A program made the translations under genes and the position numbers. From Deltaproteobacteria bacterium (GTDB taxonomy: Bacteria; Desulfobacterota; DSM-4660; Desulfatiglandales; HGW-15): 6,018 nt of DNA. Every line of letters begins with the position of its first letter. Position 1 is the stretch's first letter. This document shows positions 1-5,540 of the stretch, piece by piece. The stretch is taken from the NCBI GenBank assembly GCA_019308525.1, contig JAFDIC010000254.1:1-6018 (forward strand), written 5' to 3'. Below the pieces are notes generated by a model. The model did no database searches. It saw only the letters and a list, made by a program, of their open reading frames with translations, and was not told the DNA's origin.

Positions 1-44
1 GAGAAGAAAGTTAATGGTTCCTCCTGATCCCCTATTGCAGTTGC

Positions 45-72
45 TTGACAAACAGGGTTTTTTCGCGATAAC
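45..72 (+). promoter_or_regulatory. Candidate sigma70 promoter upstream of the flavoprotein gene
   Basis: A perfect TTGACA (45-50) is followed after 16 bp by GATAAC (67-72), which matches 4 of 6 bases of the TATAAT consensus. It lies about 130 bp upstream of the ATG at 203 and is the only good -35 box I see in the leader. The match is by eye. The long 5' leader and imperfect -10 keep confidence low. Confidence 0.35.
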
Positions 73-127
73 TTCGATGCACATCAACATATCGTTACCA
101 TCACCTCCCTGACACCACCGGGGTACA

Positions 128-147
128 TGTCACCCTGCATAGGGACA
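128..147. promoter_or_regulatory. Small imperfect inverted repeat in the 5' leader
   Basis: The arms TGTC..CCT and AGGGACA pair over seven positions with a two-base bulge (AC) and a short GCAT loop. It lies between the candidate promoter and the ribosome binding site of the flavoprotein gene, so it could be an operator half-site pair or a leader stem-loop. It is short enough to be chance. Confidence 0.2.
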
Positions 148-190
148 GAGTCGATCATGATTGCGAGTGAAGCCAGGATACGACTTCAAA

Positions 191-196
191 TGGAGG
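191..196 (+). promoter_or_regulatory. Ribosome binding site fixing the ATG at 203
   Basis: TGGAGG lies six bases before ATG 203. This selects 203 over the in-frame GTG/ATG-like starts further upstream (around 161), and the protein from 203 begins as expected for the family, about 30 residues before the Rossmann motif. Confidence 0.6.
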
Positions 197-202
197 TTTG
201 CG

Positions 203-1171
203 ATGAGAAACGATGAATTGAACCTGGACCCTCAGGCGCCGCTTCAATGGCCTTATCCCGTGCGCTATGGAAAGGAAACCAGAGTCGAAGCAGATGTCCT
301 TGTTCTGGGGGGGAAGAGTGTCGGGTTGCTTTGCAGCCATCCTTGCCGCAGGGAAAGGGCTGAAGGTCGTACTCGTGCACAAAAGCCCTGTTAAGCACAG
401 CGGCGCGGCAGGCTCCGGTGTCGATCACTGGATGGATTGCCCCTCCAATCCCGCCAGCAAGGTGGACCCCGAAGAATACGTCCTGGAGCCCGCTCAAAAG
501 TACAAAGGGGGCTACGCAAACCTCATCTCCAACTACATAACTGCCAGGGATAGCTGGGACGCCCTTTGCGAACTGGGGCAAATGGGCATGAAAATCCGGA
601 ACACAGACAACGTATTCAAAGGGGCCCCTTTCAGGGACGAAGCCACTGGACTGCTCTTTGCTTACGACTACGAGACCAGGACATGCTTACGTATCTGGGG
701 AACAGGAATGAAACCGGCCCTTTACAGGGAATGCAAGCGCATCGGCGTCGATCTCTATGAACGCGTCATGGTGACCTCGCTACTTACCGAAGGCGGAAGG
801 CCGGGAAGCCGCTTGGTGGGAGCTACCGGCATCCACACCCGCACCGGCGAATTCCTTGTCTTTCGTGCAAAGGCGTCCGTGCTTTGTATGGCTACACCTG
901 AAAGACTGTGGATCTTTTCCAGCGAATGGACCGGCCTGGTGGGAAGGGACGGTCCCCCTGCAAATGCAGGAAACGGGCACGCAATGGCCTGGAGGGCAGG
1001 GGCAGAATTCACCCGAATGGAATCCTCCAGCCACGAAGAATGGGGAGGCAGCACGGGCATAGGAACTGTCCTTTTCGGAACCGGCAGTAGCTTCGCCACC
1101 TGGTATCCATGCACCATCGTGGATGCAGAGGGGAAAGACCCATTTTTGGACAGGGGAAAGGTGCGGAAATT
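203..1171 (+). pseudogene. FAD-binding oxidoreductase of fumarate reductase/succinate dehydrogenase flavoprotein type, frameshifted and 3'-truncated
   Basis: The product resembles the N-terminal half of a FAD_binding_2 flavoprotein (fumarate reductase/AprA-like superfamily, normally roughly 500-650 residues). From ATG 203 it reads through ADVLVLGG, then loses frame in the seven-G run at 307-313. The other frame carries on with GGRVSGCFAA, so the dinucleotide-binding motif (normally GGGxSG) needs a net one-base shift and has Arg for the third Gly. The second frame then stays coherent for some 280 residues: the beta-strand KVVLVHK, the FAD-contact segment HSGAAGSG, RDEATGLLFAYDYE, RIWGTGMKPALYREC, SSEWTGL and GNGHAMAWRAGAEF. 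It follows the family to about IVDAEGKDPFLDR (near 1155) and then stops matching. The C-terminal catalytic and capping part is absent and is replaced by a TRAP binding-protein tail in another frame. The substrate is unknown. The shift at the G-run could be a sequencing error; the missing 3' half could not. Family assignment is from recall of conserved motifs. Confidence 0.75.
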
Positions 1172-1408
1172 TCATGGAAGGTTAATCTGGAGCACTCCGA
1201 GAAACTTAAGAGGAACATACCCAACTCCGGGGGCAAATCCTATGAGGAGATTTGCAAGGAACAGGGTGTCCAGCTCATCAAGCTGAGCGATGCCGAACGT
1301 GCGGTCTTTGCAAAAGCCATGCGCCCCATCTGGGACAAGTACCGAAGCTTTATCGGTGCGGATTTCTATGATTTTTTCATGAAAAAGATTCAACAATATC
1401 ATGAATGA
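1172..1408 (+). pseudogene. dctP: C-terminal remnant of a TRAP transporter substrate-binding protein (DctP family)
   Basis: In frame with the TGA at 1406-1408 is a coherent peptide of about 75 residues from WKVNLEHSEK to the stop. It contains GVQLIKLSDAERAVF and AMRPIWDKYRSFIGADFY, the typical end of DctP periplasmic solute receptors: a helix, then 'Gv.vi.Lsd.Er..f..a..p.w.ky'. A full DctP has about 330-360 residues with a signal peptide and two lobes, so roughly four fifths is missing. There is no start codon with a ribosome binding site, and the frame upstream of about 1172 is nonsense relative to DctP. The next genes are dctQ and dctM, the normal downstream partners, so the remnant is in its native position and the loss lies 5' of it. 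The exact left boundary is uncertain by about 20 bp. Confidence 0.75.
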
Positions 1409-1410
1409 TA

Positions 1411-1488
1411 ATTTCGCGAATCACTGACCAGGTGCCTGTAGCAGGCACCCGGTCAGTGGTCCTGTATCCTCCCGTGATCTCACGAAAT
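1411..1488 (+). promoter_or_regulatory. Nested hairpin between dctP remnant and dctQ
   Basis: The inner stem pairs 1422-1438 with 1442-1458: 17 bp with a single A-C mismatch and a three-base TAG loop, extendable by one wobble and one A-T pair. Around it, 1411-1424 (ATTTCGCGAATCAC) is complementary to 1474-1488 (GTGATCTCACGAAAT) with one mismatch and one bulge. The two structures share 1420-1424 and so partly compete. No T-tract follows the stem, so it is not a standard intrinsic terminator. Stem-loops between dctP and dctQM are plausible mRNA-processing or partial-attenuation sites that keep binding protein in excess over permease; that role is inference. Confidence 0.6.
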
Positions 1489-1514
1489 GTTTTTCCAAGG
1501 CAGGGTTGATTCTC

Positions 1515-2042
1515 ATGCAGTTGTTTATCAAAATATTCAATGCCATTGAGGAATATGCTCTGGGCATGACTCTTCTGATCCTGGCAATTTACTCCTGCAT
1601 TCAGGTGGTTACCCGTTACGCTCTGAACTATAGTTTCACGTCCTACGAGGAAGTGGCTCGCTATTCCTGTATCTTTATCACGTTTCTGGGGGCCAGCCTG
1701 GGCATTAAGTATGGGGCGCATTTTGCCATGACCGCTGTAATCGAACGGTTTCCTTTCCGCCTTAGAGAGCTTGCGACTGCGTTCGTGTGGCTCGTCAGTG
1801 CCCTGTTCTTCTTCGTAGTGACTTACTTCGGCATTATCCAGTGCCTCAAACTGATAAAGTTTGACTTGACCACACCCGCCTTGCGCATTCCCATGTATCT
1901 CCCCTTTCTTCCCATCCCGGTCTTTTCTGCGGTCATGGGGTGCCGATCTCTCCTTAAGGTACGCAATGCCTTCATGCGAATGATCCGCGGGAATGCAGCC
2001 ATTGAACCGTCCGAAGAGAATGATGGGGAGAGAACGGCATGA
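1515..2042 (+). CDS. dctQ: TRAP transporter small permease subunit DctQ
   Basis: This is the small membrane subunit of a tripartite ATP-independent periplasmic transporter. It binds DctM and helps dock the solute-loaded DctP. The 175-residue product has the usual size and four predicted membrane segments: about 13-34, 46-66, 87-110 and 125-143. The family signature lies after helix 1: Arg34 in VVTRYALNYSF, then EE45-46 and Arg49 in SYEEVARYSCIF. The C-terminus is a charged cytoplasmic tail. ATG 1515 was chosen because MQLFIKIFNAIEEY is a natural DctQ start and AGGG at 1502-1505 lies nine bases upstream. A TTG at 1506 with AAGG five bases upstream would add only three residues. The gene follows the dctP remnant by 106 bp and its stop overlaps the dctM start (ATGA). 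No inactivating change is visible. Confidence 0.9.
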   Translation: MQLFIKIFNAIEEYALGMTLLILAIYSCIQVVTRYALNYSFTSYEEVARYSCIFITFLGASLGIKYGAHFAMTAVIERFPFRLRELATAFVWLVSALFFFVVTYFGIIQCLKLIKFDLTTPALRIPMYLPFLPIPVFSAVMGCRSLLKVRNAFMRMIRGNAAIEPSEENDGERTA

Positions 2043-3316
2043 TTGCCACCATATGCATCAGCTTTGCCGTTCTCCTGTTTTTGGGCATGCCAATCTCCAT
2101 CATGCTGGGAGTGATCACCAGCTTCACCCTTTTGACGCACACTGATATACAGCTTCTGGTCATGCCCCAGCAGTTGTTCAGAGCCTTGGACAACTTTATC
2201 ATGCTGGCCATCCCCTTTTTCATCCTGGCCGGCTCAATTATGACAGCCGGCACCATGGCAGAGCGCCTGATCAAAGTAATCAGCCTCTTTGTCGGCAATC
2301 TATTCGGGGGCCTGGCCCTTGTGGGTGTCTTGGGCTGCATGTTCTTCGCCGCGCTTTCCGGCTCAAGCCCTGCGACCGTGGCGGCAATCGGAACGATCTT
2401 GATACCTGCCCTTGTCAAGTATGGCTATGACGAGGACTTCTCCATCGGACTGATCACCACGGCTGGTTCCCTGGGTATCGTCATTCCGCCATCCATACCG
2501 ATGATCCTCTACTGTCTGGTCATGAATGTCTCCGTTGGAAAACTCTTTCTGGCAGGTGTAGGGCCTGGAATTCTGATTGGATTTTCTTTTTGCGGTTACG
2601 TGTTTCTAAAAAGTCGTCGCCATGGGTGGCGATCCCGCCAGTCCTATACCAAGGACGAAGCAATCAGGATCATACGTCGGGGCATCCTGGGACTCCTGCT
2701 TCCCATTATTGTCCTCGGAGGAATCTACGCCGGTTTTTTCACGCCCACGGAGGCGGCAGCGGTCAGTGTCGTCTATGCCTTGTTAGCGGAACTTTTTGTT
2801 CATCGCAGTATCAAGATAAAGGATTTGCCCAAAATATGCAGAGATGCGGCCGTTCTCTCCACCGCCATCCTGTTCATCATTGCTTGTGCCATGACCTTTA
2901 TCTGGCTGCTGGCCTCCCATGAAGTGCCTGGGAAAATTGCGGATCTCATAGTTGCCCGTGTGCACTCATGGTGGGTTTTTCTTATTCTCATTAACGTGCT
3001 TTTTCTGATCATGGGCACGTTTATGGATGACGTGGCGGCCATGCTGATTATGGCGCCTTTGCTGGGTACTACTTTGACTCGCTTCAATATAGACCCTATC
3101 CATTTTGGTGTGATCATGGTCCTTCTGATCGAGTTCGGATTCCTGACACCGCCCTTTGGCATCAATCTTTTTGTGGCCATGGGGCTGACCAATAAGCCTC
3201 TTATGAGGATAAGCAGGTCCGTAGTCCCCTTCATTGTTATCTTATTGGTGTGCGTGTTTATCGTGACATTCATCCCGCAAATCTCGCTTTTCCTTCCCAA
3301 CTGGTTTTACAGGTAA
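2039..3316 (+). CDS. dctM: TRAP transporter large permease subunit DctM
   Basis: This is the large membrane subunit that forms the ion-coupled transport path of a TRAP importer, usually for C4-dicarboxylates, keto acids or related carboxylates driven by Na+. The 425 residues are normal length and strongly hydrophobic throughout, with about 12 membrane segments. Family motifs are complete: LGMPISIMLG (15-24), SGSSPATVAAIG (107-118), GGIYAGFFTPTEAAA (227-241), MGTFMDDVAAM (325-335) and GFLTPPFGINLFV (367-379). Translation is probably coupled to dctQ: the ATG lies inside the dctQ stop (ATGA), and GGGGAG at 2025-2030 sits eight bases upstream. The gene looks intact, unlike its neighbours. The substrate cannot be read from DctM, because specificity lies in the lost DctP. 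No clear intrinsic terminator follows; REP elements begin 55 bp downstream. Confidence 0.95.
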   Translation: MIATICISFAVLLFLGMPISIMLGVITSFTLLTHTDIQLLVMPQQLFRALDNFIMLAIPFFILAGSIMTAGTMAERLIKVISLFVGNLFGGLALVGVLGCMFFAALSGSSPATVAAIGTILIPALVKYGYDEDFSIGLITTAGSLGIVIPPSIPMILYCLVMNVSVGKLFLAGVGPGILIGFSFCGYVFLKSRRHGWRSRQSYTKDEAIRIIRRGILGLLLPIIVLGGIYAGFFTPTEAAAVSVVYALLAELFVHRSIKIKDLPKICRDAAVLSTAILFIIACAMTFIWLLASHEVPGKIADLIVARVHSWWVFLILINVLFLIMGTFMDDVAAMLIMAPLLGTTLTRFNIDPIHFGVIMVLLIEFGFLTPPFGINLFVAMGLTNKPLMRISRSVVPFIVILLVCVFIVTFIPQISLFLPNWFYR

Positions 3317-3370
3317 CCGTTTGTCGGCAGGCTTTTCTGGCAGCATGGTCTATTTTTCCCCGGTCCCGCT

Positions 3371-3394
3371 GTAGGAGCAACCTCGGGTTGCGAT
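3371..3394 (+). repeat. REP-type palindrome, copy 1 (GTAG head)
   Basis: GTAG is followed by GA and a perfect hairpin: GCAACC, loop TCG, GGTTGC, ending in GAT. This is the layout of REP elements with a 5' GTAG tetranucleotide, the class recognised by REP-associated tyrosine transposases (RAYT). It lies 55 bp after the dctM stop, a typical 3'-intergenic location. Copies 2 and 3 follow. Confidence 0.65.
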
Positions 3395-3407
3395 AACACC
3401 TGTTCAC

Positions 3408-3431
3408 ATCGCAGGTAAAACCTGCTCCTAC
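3408..3431 (-). repeat. REP-type palindrome, copy 2, inverted
   Basis: Read on the minus strand it is GTAG, GA, then the hairpin GCAGGT, loop TTT, ACCTGC, then GAT. The head (GTAGGAGCA) and tail (TGCGAT) match copy 1, while the stem centre differs by compensating changes (ACC/GGT against GGT/ACC). With copy 1, 14 bp away, it forms an inverted pair, the usual BIME-like unit. Copies 1 and 2 can also pair with each other through the shared head and tail. Confidence 0.65.
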
Positions 3432-3456
3432 AAGGGATATGATCTACCGTCCGGCT

Positions 3457-3481
3457 GTAGGAGCAACCTCCGGCCTGCGAT
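3457..3481 (+). repeat. REP-type palindrome, copy 3, degenerate stem
   Basis: This is a direct copy of repeat 1 with the head GTAGGAGCAACCTC and the tail TGCGAT. The right half of the stem is GGCCTGC, so only the outer three base pairs and part of the inner stem survive. The right half would pair with the left half of a GCAGG-type stem like copy 2, so it looks like a recombinant or decayed copy. Confidence 0.55.
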
Positions 3482-3778
3482 TCATGCCGCGAGGTCAATA
3501 TCTCGGAGCATCACCGGGACCGCGTTTGGTTTCCGGGCTCAATGCCACCTGTTGGTGCCATACAGCCATCAATGAGCGCCTCTTCGGGTTTTGACGACCA
3601 AATATCCCGGCCCTCTTGAACTTGTCCATATAATGAGGTAATTTTGCCCGGACATTCAGCTAAATTATAGGTGCAATGTTTGGTGATCTATCATCCCCCT
3701 TGACTGTGAAGATCATGTGATCCAGATTTCAGATCTGCCGTTTCAAAACCCAGGGGCTGCCTTCCTAAGGGAATTCGT
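3482..3778. other. Intergenic stretch with a short minus-strand open frame of unknown origin
   Basis: About 300 bases between the REP cluster and the cyclase. I see no complete gene, tRNA or terminator. On the minus strand a frame is open from 3687 to a TGA at 3511 (58 codons, opened by TAG at 3688-3690). Its translation, including CPGKITSLYGQVQEGRDIW and PEEALIDGCMAPTGGIEPGN, has a protein-like composition. It has no good start codon or ribosome binding site, and its only Met is internal. It may be a gene remnant or chance. Near the right end, 3710-3778 is open in the cyclase frame but encodes nothing resembling a HAMP domain until about 3770. Confidence 0.35.
3767..3772 (+). promoter_or_regulatory. 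Possible ribosome binding site for the truncated cyclase
   Basis: AAGGGA lies six bases before GTG 3779. It decides whether the truncated cyclase has a usable start. The alternative in-frame ATG at residue 17 would cut into the HAMP-cyclase connector and shows no better site. Confidence 0.35.
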
Positions 3779-4495
3779 GTGGTCTCGAATGACGAAATCG
3801 GCATACTGGGAGATGCAGGCAACACCATGATCTCAGGGCTCGCAGAGAGGGAGAAGATCAGGGATGCATTTGGAAAGTATGTGACCCCTGAGATAAGGGA
3901 CGAGATACTTACGGGGCGAATACCTCTGGATGGTGAAAGGAGGATGGCTACACTCCTTTTTTCGGACCTGCGTGGCTTCACCGGCTACGTAGAAGAAAAC
4001 GCGCCTGAAGAGGTGATCAAAGGCATGAGGGAGTATTTTTCCGCCATGGAGAGGGCAATTCGTATGCATAAAGGCCTTGTGCTCCAGTATGTGGGCGATG
4101 AAATCGAGGCCGTCTTTGGAGTCCCGCTGGCTTATGATGATCATGCGGACAAGGCCCTTTTGGCAGCCCTTGAGATGAGAAAGAGCCTGGAAACACTCAA
4201 CAGTGCCAGGCTGAAAGAGGGCAAGTCTCCATTCCGTCACGGTATAGGCATCCACACCGGGCTGGTATTGGCCGGCAATACCGGCAGTGAAGACCGTCTT
4301 TCCTACGCGCTCATCGGTGAAACCGTCAATCTGGCCTCCAGGATCGAGCAACTGGCAAAGGTCTTGGGCTGCGACATTCTGGTGAGTGACGAAACAGCGA
4401 GGAGACTCATGAAAGCGTTCCAGCTCAAAAGGGAAGCCCCCCAGAGGGTCAGAGGGTACTCCAGGCCCCTGACCGTATACAGGGTCCTGGGTTGA
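3779..4495 (+). CDS. Class III adenylate/guanylate cyclase catalytic domain, 5'-truncated with residual HAMP tail
   Basis: The product is a purine nucleotide cyclase of class III. Residues 2-20 (SNDEIGILGDAGNTMISGL) are the end of a HAMP linker with its DExG motif, followed by the conserved connector EKIRDAFGKYVTPEIRDEIL and the catalytic domain (about 55-238). The metal-binding aspartates are present: Asp63 in FSDLRGFT and Asp107 in YVGDEIEAVFG. So are the transition-state residues Asn184 and Arg188 in ETVNLASRIE. The purine-selecting positions are unusual: Gln103 stands where Lys is common, and Ala stands where Asp/Thr is common (SYALIGETVN). Family members normally carry an extracellular sensor, membrane helices and a whole HAMP, which are absent; the upstream frame reaches a TGA at 3707-3709. 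GTG 3779 has AAGGGA six bases upstream (3767-3772), so a soluble 238-residue cyclase could be made, but the gene may equally be a dead fragment. Confidence 0.8.
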   Translation: MVSNDEIGILGDAGNTMISGLAEREKIRDAFGKYVTPEIRDEILTGRIPLDGERRMATLLFSDLRGFTGYVEENAPEEVIKGMREYFSAMERAIRMHKGLVLQYVGDEIEAVFGVPLAYDDHADKALLAALEMRKSLETLNSARLKEGKSPFRHGIGIHTGLVLAGNTGSEDRLSYALIGETVNLASRIEQLAKVLGCDILVSDETARRLMKAFQLKREAPQRVRGYSRPLTVYRVLG

Positions 4496-4652
4496 TCCCG
4501 GTGGACAAGACTGCAACTACCTGGAGTATCTGAGACGAAAAAGTGGGTGGCGTTCCCTTTCAAGCCAATTCATAAAGGCCTCATGAAAGATCAGCAATCC
4601 CTCAACCCGGCCCCAATATTCGGAAAACCTTCCTCGATGCTATGAGCCTGGA
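4496..4652. other. Convergent intergenic region between cyclase and M19 fragment
   Basis: 157 bp between two convergent genes. I find no intrinsic terminator with a T-run in either direction and no gene. A weak dyad (TTCAT...ATGAA, about 4570-4588) is too short to call. Confidence 0.4.
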
Positions 4653-5312
4653 TCAAGCACCAAGGCCAGCATCCAAGAAGACACGCCGGAAATTATCGTA
4701 GCAGACTTTCTCGATCTGCCTTTGGGTAAGGCCGCCTTTTTCCAGGAGCCGGACAATCCTAGGGTAATCGCCCATATGGTCGATGCCTTCAGGCGTGCTG
4801 TCCACACCGTCAAGATCCCCTCCCAGCCCGGCACAATCCTCGCCTCCCACGTCGATGGCCCTTTTGACGTGTTCCAGGATGAGGTCCGCGGGGGGTCTGG
4901 GAATCTTGACCAGGGCCTTGCGGCTGATCGCCATGGCCTCATCGAAAGTCTTCTCTTTGGATCGGAGAGAGGCAAAAAAGGCCTCCCGGATGCCCTGCTC
5001 CTTTTGAAAAAACTCGGGCGAAACAAATCCGGATCCCAGGTTGATGCCCATGACGCCACCGCGGTCTGCCAGGAGACGGATCATATCATCTGTCAAGTTT
5101 CGGGGGTTTGGACAAACGGAGCGGCAGTTGCTGTGACTCGCAATCATCGGTTTTTCGGCTGCCAACAGGATGTCATGGAAGGCCCGGTCCGAGGCATGGG
5201 AAACGTCGATAATCAGCCCCAAAGATTCGCAACGGCCAATGAGCTCCCGTCCCCTGTCTGTCAGCCCCCCGCCCCCGTTCCCAGTATGCCGAGTCCCTTG
5301 AGTAAATATTCT
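4653..5312 (-). pseudogene. Membrane dipeptidase (peptidase M19, renal dipeptidase-like), N-terminally truncated
   Basis: The minus-strand frame ending at TGA 4653-4655 encodes the C-terminal two thirds of an M19 zinc dipeptidase, a TIM-barrel enzyme cleaving dipeptides (family normally about 320-400 residues). Seen from 5' to 3': GGLTDRGRELI, LGLIIDVSHASD, PMIASHSNCRSV, RNLTDDMIRLLADRGGVMGINL, GGDLDGVDSTPEG and the C-terminal VCYDNFRRVFLD. The two histidines (VSH, ASH) and the Asp of GGDLDG match the second metal site and the catalytic Asp. The N-terminal HxD zinc motif and the bridging Glu are missing, so the fragment should be inactive. The open frame runs on upstream to 5495, but that extension is translated repeat and unrelated sequence: family-like sequence fades at about 5312, at the edge of an inverted repeat. 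No ribosome binding site fits a start there. About 220 codons survive. Confidence 0.8.
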
Positions 5313-5365
5313 CCTTGATTTCCCTGCCGGCCCGTAGGGGTTACGCCCCGGAGGGGAAATCAAGG
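5313..5365. repeat. 53-bp imperfect palindrome abutting the M19 truncation
   Basis: Perfect 12-bp outer arms (CCTTGATTTCCC at 5313-5324, complement at 5354-5365) flank a GC-rich core. The core can continue the stem (CCGG at 5327-5330 with 5348-5351) or fold its own small hairpin, GGGG-TTACG-CCCC (5337-5349). The element begins at the base where dipeptidase-like sequence ends. The form suggests a REP/MITE-like intergenic palindrome, but I recognise no known family, and a terminator of an earlier neighbour cannot be excluded. Confidence 0.6.
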
Positions 5366-5540
5366 AACTGCACGGAGGCATGCTGTAATATGTCGCACAA
5401 ATAATTCCTCGAATTGACTCGGAGATTGTGAAAAAGGGCCGTTTATGGATGGAAAATAGGCTAAGATTCCCAGAACCAAAAAGGGTGGCATCCACACCAA
5501 TATGGGGCCAGGTGCCCAGATCAGCAACTGAAGCCTTGTG
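5366..5540. other. Intergenic stretch without a supported gene
   Basis: 175 bp between the palindrome and the SHOCT-like gene. Two overlapping minus-strand frames stay open here, but neither translation resembles a known family and neither has a ribosome binding site. They run through the palindrome. No terminator for the SHOCT-like gene is evident. Confidence 0.35.

Noticed and set aside
267..1286. Treating the 339-codon plus-strand frame as one complete protein
   Set aside because: Its first about 15 residues are out-of-frame translation upstream of the frameshift, and its last about 40 residues, ending in a serine run, are out-of-frame dctP sequence. Only the middle is flavoprotein.
1422..1458. 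Intrinsic transcription terminator
   Set aside because: The stem is strong, but the following bases (GTCCTGTATCCT) contain no T-run.
3371..3481. CRISPR array
   Set aside because: The three repeats are palindromic, in mixed orientation and diverged, with unequal short gaps. There are no regular spacers and no cas genes nearby.
3629..3634. Perfect TATAAT as a promoter for the cyclase
   Set aside because: No acceptable -35 box lies 16-18 bp upstream (the nearest TTGACG, at 3591, is 32 bp away), and the site lies inside a possible minus-strand gene remnant.
3833..4516. Long open frame on the minus strand opposite the cyclase (227 codons)
   Set aside because: It is the antisense shadow of a plus-strand gene with complete catalytic motifs. 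Its translation is rich in Pro, Gly and His and resembles no family.
4722..5318. Plus-strand open frame of 198 codons opposite the M19 fragment
   Set aside because: The minus strand carries clear dipeptidase motifs (VSHASD, ASHSN, GGDLDG). The plus-strand translation shows none.
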